From NCBI GenBank assembly GCA_009733775.1, contig WOGZ01000090.1:48357-112356 (forward strand): 64,000 nt of DNA, read 5' to 3'. The translations under genes and the position numbers were made by a program. Source of the DNA: Alectoria sarmentosa (taxonomy: Eukaryota > Ascomycota > Lecanoromycetes > Lecanorales > Parmeliaceae). Below, piece after piece: positions 57,158 through 64,000 of the stretch (positions are counted from its first letter, which is position 1; every line of letters begins with the position of its first letter). Below the pieces are notes generated by a model. That model saw only the letters and a program-made list of their open reading frames with translations, ran no database searches and had not been told where the DNA came from.

Positions 57158-58318
57158 ATGTTCGCGAGACTTAGCCAACTGAGTCGACATCTATCTCGAC
57201 CACTTCCTAACTACGCACACTCGTCGGCAGCAGCTTCCAGCGCCTTGCTCAGAAGCAGCATCATGACATCAGTAACAGCAGAAGAGAGGAGTAAGCGCAT
57301 GATTCATACAGCAGGGTGTATTATCATTGGCGATGAGGTCCTCGGTGGCAAGGTGTGCTCCAATACGAAATCCGATGCAGAGATCATCCTCGTTGAACAA
57401 GCCTGAATCAGACCGTTGACTCGAATTCGGCGTATCTTGCAAAGTTCTGCTTCAAACTAGGCATGAATCTAAAAAGAATAGAAGTGATAGGAGACGATGA
57501 GGGAGAGATATTGGAAGCCGCTAGGCGCATGAGTGATAGCTACGACTTCGTGGTCACAAGGCAAGATAACGAATGGGCCGCTGAGTGAATTAGTGGGTCA
57601 TAATGCTAACAGGTAGCAGTGGAGGGATTGGCCCAACGTAAGCGCAGCATTGAAGTACCCGGGGCATGACAAAGCTTACTCAAAAAACCACAGACATGAT
57701 GATATTACTTATCAATCGATAGCAAAGGCCTTCGGATTAAAGCTCGTTGAACACCAGGAGGCATTAGAGCGAATGAAGAAACTCTCGAAACCACATCCCT
57801 CGCAACCTAATTTCTCATACGACGTACCATCGCCCGCACTCGAAGCTAAGAAACGAATGATCAGGTTACCAATCGACAATTCAAGAGATGACAAGGATCA
57901 GGTACTGTTTGTCGACGAGAGTTTATGGGTTCCTATAGCCGTTGTCAATGGCAATATTCATATCTTGCCCGGAGTTCCAAGACTCTTTGAAAAGCTCCTC
58001 GAAGGACTCAAGCCAGGTTTGGTACCACGGCTGACGGATCCGGAGGGCAAGGGTGTATACCGGATACTGATCTCTACTCCAATGGCAGAGAGTGCGGTTG
58101 CAACTTACCTGACTGAGCTAGCGGGGAAAGTCGAACCGAAAGGGGTCAAAGTGGGAAGCTATCCACGCTGGGGAAGAAAGAGGAACTCAGTGACCCTGGT
58201 CGGAAGAGACGAAGAGTATCTTTTGAGCTTAGTTGAGGAGGTAGAGAATAATGTACAAGGCAAAAGGGTAGAAAGAGAAGATGAGATGGATGAAAGTGAC
58301 GACCCAGATGAAGGATAG
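57158..58318 (+). CDS. MoaB/CinA-type molybdopterin-binding-fold protein
   Basis: Four exons: 57158–57352, 57412–57560, 57617–57637 and 57694–58318. The domain reads HTAGCIIIGDEVLGGKTVDT, NSAYLAKFCFKLGMNLKRIE, VIGDDEGEI, SYDFVVTSSGGIGPTHDDIT, then HILPGVPRLFEKLLEGL. This is the MoCF-binding fold shared by CinA, the N-terminal part of FAD synthases (FLAD1) and related fungal proteins that lack the second domain. The GGIGPT.DD motif is the nucleotide or pterin loop. A basic, Ser/Arg-rich N-terminus (FARLSQLSRHLSRPLP) suggests mitochondrial import, with MTSVTAEERS as a possible second start. The second intron begins with GC (AG then GCAAGA), and the third exon is only 21 nt. The substrate in fungi is uncertain. 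The C-terminus is acidic. Confidence 0.85.
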
Positions 58319-58352
58319 AGCCTCATAGGAGAGGGGAATTTTTACTGTCTCT

Positions 58353-58402
58353 CAAGAGAAAGAGTGAGAAAGAGTGAGAAAGAGTGAGAAAGAGTGAGAG
58401 CG
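58353..58402. repeat. (GAGAAAGAGT)n tandem repeat, 4–5 copies
   Basis: A 10-bp unit AGAGTGAGAA repeated without change in the 3' flank of the gene to the left. Confidence 0.85.
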
Positions 58403-59614
58403 CTGTAGATATTACGCAACAGCAATGAAGAGTTGCATGGATAATCTTTTGGAGAGGCAGGGAGATCGTCAATGCCATGCAACTCGATATCGGAGCTTAA
58501 TCAATTAGCCCAAGCACATGGCTCATGCAGAACAATCTCGTAATAGCCGTGCAAGCTCGATACCGCCCGCGCAGTCAAATACTGGTGAGTCGTGACTGCA
58601 GAATGATGGCACAGGATCGTGTTGTGGTCCGTAGTGGATGGCTGTCTTATGATTACAAGATGCTCCGGCCGGTCTGGGCTGAGCATCAACCCCTTGCCAC
58701 ATCTCCTTGCCCACCACCTCTGTGCGAGTACTTGAGCTCCTTCCCTCGCCCTTTTTTTTACAAAATCATTTCCAGAAAATGCGATTGGTCAGCAATGAGC
58801 ATTACGTCGTACCGTCTTTCGTCAAACTCGACAGGCATATAAGAAGGTGGTGGATCCCAAGCTCTCCAGGCGCTCTAGGAATCTGCCTATCAGATCACCT
58901 CATCGCCCTCCTCGGCCGGTCCTAGTGGGAACGGCGGGCCAACCCAAAGCCTCCCAAAATCCCAAGATTCCAGCAAAGTCCTCTCCCCGGGGGTTCCCAG
59001 CTATCTGAATTCTGAGTTATCGCGCGGAGGTGTCTTGTTGGTCTGCGCTAAAGTCGGCACTAAAGACGGCCGTATGCTCCCCCTGTCACTTTTTTCCCTG
59101 CCCAGTCTCCCAGTGCCCATGCTGCAGGTGCCATGAGATGCTTGTGCAGAAACTTTGACTAACACAGAATCTCAGCGGTACCAACGCCGTCACATCTCCC
59201 TCTTACATCAACCTTACCTCTTCATTACGGCCAAGCTCTCTCATCACACTCATCACACTCATTGCCCCAAGTGCACTCACTACCATAGCTCTTGATCCCG
59301 AAGAGTCTTCGATCTCACACAACCCAATCGATCTTTTGGTCGCAAGCGCGAGACCGTCTCTCGCAAAGCTCGCAAGCTTCACCTCCAAGCCTCTTGAGCT
59401 TCCCTTCTTACCCACATTTGAGCGGCTATTCTCTGGCGACAAGCGGACCTCTGTACAAACCCCGCCACAGCTACTTCGTACCACCGTGCCCCTGTCGTCA
59501 TCCGACTCTCAGCAGCAGTAGCGGCCAGTCGGATACGCCAGTCATCCTAAGAGCCACGCGCTTTCCACGTTTCTTAGGGACGATCTATATTGAGCTATAC
59601 CATTTACCGCAGCT
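58403..59614. other. Spacer and probable long 5' leader of the Ras gene
   Basis: No supported gene. Pyrimidine-rich blocks at about 59200–59480 resemble the long leaders of fungal signalling genes. Short open frames on both strands lack motifs. Confidence 0.45.
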
Positions 59615-60488
59615 ATGACTAGTAATAGTAATAGAGTTCGTGACCCTTTTCCTTTCCTAGAATATCTCCATGCACTTTCGAGCCATGCGTTCTAACACTC
59701 CGCCTGTACAGTTTCTGCGAGAGTACAAGCTTGTGGTCGTTGGCGGAGGTGGTGTGGGTAAGTCATGTTTGACTATTCAGCTCATACAAAGCCATTTCGT
59801 CGATGAATACGACCCTACAATAGAAGGTTCGCCTGCCATTGCTCATCTATTTGCTACAGGACAGTGAGCTAACACAGCTTGGCAGATTCCTACCGAAAGC
59901 AATGCGTCATAGATGATGAGGTCGCCCTGCTCGATGTACTGGACACAGCTGGTCAAGAAGAGTATTCGGCGATGCGAGAGCAATACATGCGCACGGGCGA
60001 AGGATTTCTACTGGTCTACTCAATCACATCACGGCAAAGCTTCGAGGAGATCTCGACATTCCAACAACAAATACTGCGAGTGAAGGACAAGGACTACTTC
60101 CCTATCATTATAGTGGGCAATAAGTGTGATCTGGACTCCGAACGAGAAGTTTCAAGGCAAGGTACGTTTGAAGCCAGTTTTCTCAAAATCGCGAGAAGGT
60201 TTCTACGTCTACTCGAGCTCTACTGCTATGATCATGAACTAACGTGATCGATCTGCAGAGGGTGAGGCACTAGCCCGCCAGTTCAGCTGCGCCTTCATCG
60301 AGACATCCGCCAAATCCCGCATCAACGTCGACAACGCCTTCTTCAATATCGTCCGCGAAATAAGAAGATATAACAAAGAGATGTCATCCTACCCAGCAGG
60401 CGGCGGCGGAGTGCCCAGCATTTCCCGGCCGCCACAGGACAATATGGCGAACCCGGGCTGCTGCGGTGGGAAGTGCATCGTGATGTAA
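59615..60488 (+). CDS. ras1: Ras1-type small GTPase
   Basis: A membrane-bound molecular switch controlling growth, morphogenesis and cAMP/MAPK signalling. Model: 59615–59635, 59712–59826, 59886–60161 and 60259–60488, 213 residues. Motifs are P-loop GGGGVGKS (residues 18–25), effector region YDPTIEDSYRKQ (restored by the second intron), switch II DTAGQEEYSAMREQYMRTGE, NKCD and ETSAK. The C-terminus is GCCGGKCIVM: a CaaX box for prenylation plus two upstream Cys for palmitoylation. The first exon (MTSNSNR) is inferred: a TTCTAAC branch site and CTGTACAG acceptor precede FLREYK, and the donor GTTCGT resembles the GTTCGC donor of intron 2. Without that splice, translation could start at 59670 (MHFRAMRSN). 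The core positions equal to human G12, G13 and Q61 are unmutated. Confidence 0.93.
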
Positions 60489-61070
60489 TAGACCCGACGA
60501 GCTACAGTGGAAAAGCAGACTACCTATATGGAAAGAGCTTGGGAAGACTTTGCATGCATGGATATACCAGAAAAGTAAGAGAAAGCGGGATTTGTGGTTT
60601 ACCAGCTGCCTGTTTGTGAGCTGCAACATCTGTCGGGTCGGAGTTGTGGGGTTCAAGGCGAGATCAGATACCTTCGGTGCGGCCGATCGCCTGGAAAGAA
60701 TTCGTGGCATTTACTGGCTCTTTGATGGGGATCTGGCGTGTGAGGATATCATACTTTTCTCTCTCTCTGTCTCCATCTGAATCTCAGTATTCTTTGCTGC
60801 AACCCAGTCCACAAATAATCGTGGGAGTCGTTTGCTTGGCGCTCCGTTTGTCGGCATCTCCTACGCGCCTTCCCCTTTGGGCACGTGGCCATGTGCCCTT
60901 TTCCCCCTCGAGATGCATGATGCATGATGCATGAAATGATACGAGCGGCAAGCCTGGCCGCATTCAAGACCGCATGCATGCATTAGTTCCGCCACGGGCG
61001 TCACTTTGCCAAGACCGCAAGGCCAGTTGTTCCTTCCTACCTGATGCACCACTTGAATACTTTACTGTAC

Positions 61071-61454
61071 CTATTTTCTTATCGGTGGCTTCGCCAACAC
61101 GACTTGGTCTGCATGGTCAACACTTCTTTCAATTTCAAATGCGACAATGAAATATTTCTCCACTTTGATCCATGTGCTTAAGCGAGGTCTTCTGTCCGTT
61201 TCTCTGCATCGGGGGAGAAGCCCAATCTGGACATCGCGTCCGTTCAATTCGGTTAGGATCGTGCTTGAGTGGATATTGCATTTGGCCAATGACATGGTCT
61301 TCATCCGCTGATACTCGGCATACTGTAAAGTAGCTTTCGTGGAGGTTGAGGCTACGAGCGTGGCCTCGACCTCTACGGCTTTCAATGTCGGTTCCCCCGT
61401 ACCATTGCAAGATTCCAGCAGCCTGATCCTATCCTGCAGGGCTGCCGATTTCAT
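61071..61454 (-). CDS. Hypothetical 127-residue protein
   Basis: An uninterrupted frame beginning MKSAALQDRIRLLESCNGTG and ending ADQVVLAKPPIRK. It has mixed helical and beta composition, no signal peptide, no membrane segment and no motif I know. Antisense and shifted frames over the same span are less protein-like, but the evidence is only composition and length. It could be a diverged gene or chance. Confidence 0.25.
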   Translation of the reverse strand: MKSAALQDRIRLLESCNGTGEPTLKAVEVEATLVASTSTKATLQYAEYQRMKTMSLAKCNIHSSTILTELNGRDVQIGLLPRCRETDRRPRLSTWIKVEKYFIVAFEIERSVDHADQVVLAKPPIRK

Positions 61455-61651
61455 CCTTCGTCTGGATGCCTAGCATCAAAAGAATGGGGCATTGAGACAG
61501 CAAACAATCTGCTGCCAGTGCCAGACCGAATTCTGAGGCCGTAGACTGGGCCCGACCCTTTTCTACGGTGCTTTTCAAGTCAAGATTTGCCTAGTCAAGG
61601 AAGTCCGAAGATGAATACAACATGCCTTGACGCCCGCCCAACGAAAGTGCT

Positions 61652-62942
61652 ATGGCACACGAGGTATTGTACAAAGGGCCTGGCAGTACTGAATCCGACA
61701 TGCCTGCGGGAACAGAAGAGGATGATCTCTTTGATTGTGACGGTCTCTCCAAGCTAAAGCCAGTCAATCCTCAAACCGTTAGAAAGATCATCCCACGGTA
61801 CCTTTACAGAGCATATTCAAGCAGTGGCCCTGGCGAACACTGCCCCCAGTACTTCAGGTCAGCTACAGCCTTAAGGAACCCAGATGGGCCCGGCTTCTTC
61901 GATCTTGACCCAAAACGAGGCCAGTGCATGCTTCGGAAGCATTTGAAAGGGGATCACTTTCCTGGGAACGACCTATTCTCGCTGACTAGCCTATTCCGCA
62001 TTGCACTCCAACGCGCTACCGTCATGGTAAGGGAATTCAAGAAGGATGTCCATATATGTATAATAGATACGCAGAAGGTTGGACTGGCGACTGTCTTTCC
62101 AGCGACAGTGTTGATGGATAACTTCTTCCTCAATCCCAATACTGTGTTGGAGAAGGTGTCTGCTACCGAATACGTTGCTCATGGAATGCTCGATGTTTCC
62201 AGGGGCTCCAGCTCAGCTAGTTTAAAATCGTTGATTGAGAACGGCCTATGCGATTTGGTGCCGGAGCTGGCAGATACATTGACCCTAACGAAAGTTGGCA
62301 TCCAGGGACCGTGGTTTATATTATCTTCGCTCTATGAAAAGGGTGTACAACCTGTCTCGGCCTCGGACATCAGTAAAGCGTTGCTGGTCGCTTCCAGCTT
62401 TGGAGAAGAGTGGGCATTCACGATGACGATGGCGCTGCTGACTCTCAAGAAGCGGGTTACAGGAGAGAAAGAGATTCAACTGCTAGCCATTGAGTTCAAG
62501 GGTATGAAAAGATCTTAGGAATAACGGGTAGCTGGAAGCACTTACTGACGAAGTGGGGTCCCTAGATATCCTTCAAGACTCCTGGCAAGACGCCACTTAT
62601 GACACCAGATGTCACTCTAACCATGAACAAGTAGCCAATTTCGAAATACTCATGCGAGAAGCTGTTGACTACTCAACTCTACAGAAGGTTTCGGTCTATC
62701 ATCAATGGCGGCAGGCCGGCCAAGATTTGCCCAATAAGCTAACTGAAGAGGCACCATCCAAGCCACACTTAGCTACCCTTACAAAAGCATACGAAAGAAG
62801 GCTATCGTCTGCGAGACAAGCGCTGGAGGGCTTATCGAGCAAAACCACACGCACTTTAGTCCAGCCGACACCCAGGACATATGCACCTATCAAGATCGGC
62901 TTTGTAGAAGACGATGAAGACGTGGAGCAAGCTGAGATGTGA
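61652..62942 (+). CDS. DUF7587-like fungal protein
   Basis: Two exons (61652–62501 and 62566–62942) give 408 residues. The start of the domain, IPRYLYRAYSSSGPGEHCPQ at about 48–68, followed by LTSLFRIALQRATVM, the I/F-rich core DVHICIIDTQKV and TEYVAHGMLD, matches a fungal family (DUF7587) of unknown function that resembles ADP-ribosyltransferase-like R..Y.S arrangements only loosely. The C-terminal half after residue 280 (DILQDSWQDATYDTRCHSNH, YERRLSSARQALEGL) is helical and charged. It ends in an acidic tail, DDEDVEQAEM. The 64-bp intron joins FK to DILQD in frame. The family name is from memory of the motif. Confidence 0.65.
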
Positions 62943-63944
62943 GCCGATCCGCTACTCAAAGAGAACCCGTCCAGTTATATCGGCTTTGCAGATGATGGAG
63001 AGGATGTTGGGACAGTCCAGGTATCTCATACGCGCACCGGATAGGGCATGGAATATTACATGACACGTGTACATGGCTCCTTGCTGACTGAGCCTTCGAA
63101 TGTTTAATACTCCAGAAAACACGCCTGCGGAGAGACCATCGGCAGCAATCCGGGCCGCGTGGATAGTTGCCTCTACCGTGACATTCTCGACATCCAGTAC
63201 GGCGCCAACTGGTACTATGACAGTAGGCGCAGGAAGTGTGCGGCATTCAGACGTACCAACAGAACTCATAGTGGACGAAAAGGTGGAATTTCGACGAGGG
63301 GCGGATCGTATTCTTTCTACAACCAGTGCACCGAGGTCAGGCCGTGTTTTCAGGCACACCATCGTGACTGTAGGGCTTTCAGAAGATGTGTGTGATGGGA
63401 ATGAGGAGACGGAGGGATTACGTTATGAGGGCGATCTTTAGGTGGTTGCGTGAAGGAGTCATTGGCCTTGACTCGACTCGATCGATATCAGGGAGGTTGG
63501 GAATGAGGTATGATTGTGGAACTTTATTCAGCATTATGTCTAATGGGCTTTGGGGGGGGGCAAACATGGACTCAAAGTACTCATACCACATCTTGACCCA
63601 ACCTCTGTGCCTCTGAAGAGAAGATTTGGTTTCGATTGCTACCCATATGTTTATGGCCCCTCCTACTGGTGCAATACTCTCTTCTCTCGCCGACGAGGGT
63701 CATGTGTGATGACTGCCATGGGTATATTTGCGGTATCAGAGTCAAAGGCTGACGACCAACGTGATGTTTTCCCCCCAGCAGATCAATCTTAAAGCGCGTA
63801 AGGAATGGAGTAGACAGCATGCAATCGGGTCATTTGCTAGCCTTGAAAAAAAAATCGCTCATTGCTATGTAGCCCTACGGCCTCCTTCCCTGCGTGGGTT
63901 GCTTGGTGAATCTGCTTTGGAGGGTGGGTGGGTGTTCAGCAGTA
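62943..63944. other. Right-hand spacer, no supported gene
   Basis: Frames of 80–136 codons overlap on both strands at 62.95–63.44 kb. One plus-strand frame (63159–63395) has a Cys/Tyr/Arg-rich run (YGANWYYDSRRRKCAAF) that could be an exon of a small secreted protein, but no signal peptide or splice pattern supports it. Confidence 0.35.
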
Positions 63945-63946
63945 AC

Positions 63947-64000
63947 ATCCATCCATCCATCCATCCATCCATCCATCCATCCATCCATCCATCCATCCAT
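63947..64000. repeat. (CATC)n microsatellite at the right edge
   Basis: At least 13 perfect copies of CATC reaching the end of the window and probably beyond. Not a telomere repeat of filamentous fungi (TTAGGG). Confidence 0.95.

Noticed and set aside
63947..64000. Telomere or subtelomere end
   Set aside because: The repeat is CATC, not TTAGGG, and the sequence is cut by the window edge.
1..64000. tRNA, rRNA or other structured RNA genes
   Set aside because: No cloverleaf or rRNA core sequence was noticed while reading, but a covariance search was not possible, so absence is not proven.

Overview
This window looks like nuclear DNA of a filamentous ascomycete (Pezizomycotina). The genes are short and closely packed, with many 45–80 bp introns that have GT..AG ends and CTAAC/CTGAC-like branch sites. 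The families are typical of these fungi: PTH11-like receptor, CFEM protein, CYP51, SRE/SreA-type GATA repressor, F-box proteins and DUF7587. No prokaryotic, organellar or viral block was seen. Most models were rebuilt by joining exons by eye, so splice sites are proposals except where two conserved blocks join cleanly.

Layout. 0–10.6 kb is gene-poor and surface-oriented: the edge of a Cys-rich ORF, a Ser/Thr-rich single-pass membrane protein, a broken multi-pass membrane protein gene, a 7-TM rhodopsin/PTH11-like receptor and a CFEM-like GPI protein. At 12–13.7 kb lies a complete CYP51 (sterol 14-alpha-demethylase). 14–18.7 kb is mostly empty, ending in remains of an F-box gene with 81-bp coding repeats. 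At 18.7–19.7 kb an SRPBCC-family gene is split by a 391-bp GC-rich minisatellite. At 21.4–26.4 kb are an intact F-box/LRR-like gene, a HAD phosphatase and a secreted GPI-type protein. At 28.7–33.2 kb are mitochondrial ribosomal protein uS12m, the two-finger GATA iron repressor and a TVP15/COPI-associated membrane protein.

33.6–36 kb is AT-rich, with a degraded secreted-protein gene and a 470-bp inverted-repeat (MITE-like) element. 36–45.8 kb carries a peroxisomal D-amino-acid oxidase, an OTU deubiquitinase whose usual catalytic Asp reads as Asn, a long disordered protein and a thioredoxin. 46–48 kb is simple-sequence DNA, including a pentanucleotide array. 48–53 kb encodes a 1645-residue tail-anchored protein of unknown function. 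55–60.5 kb holds a short-chain dehydrogenase, a GMF/Aim7 actin regulator whose first exon is only the ATG, a MoaB/CinA-type domain protein and a Ras1-type GTPase. 61.6–63 kb has a DUF7587 protein, and the right edge is a (CATC)n microsatellite.

The genes are mainly independent housekeeping and surface functions. I see no convincing biosynthetic or defence cluster. The most unusual structures are the frame-breaking minisatellite in the SRPBCC gene, the foldback element, and coding oddities (OTU Asp to Asn, CFEM lacking cysteines, two GC–AG introns).
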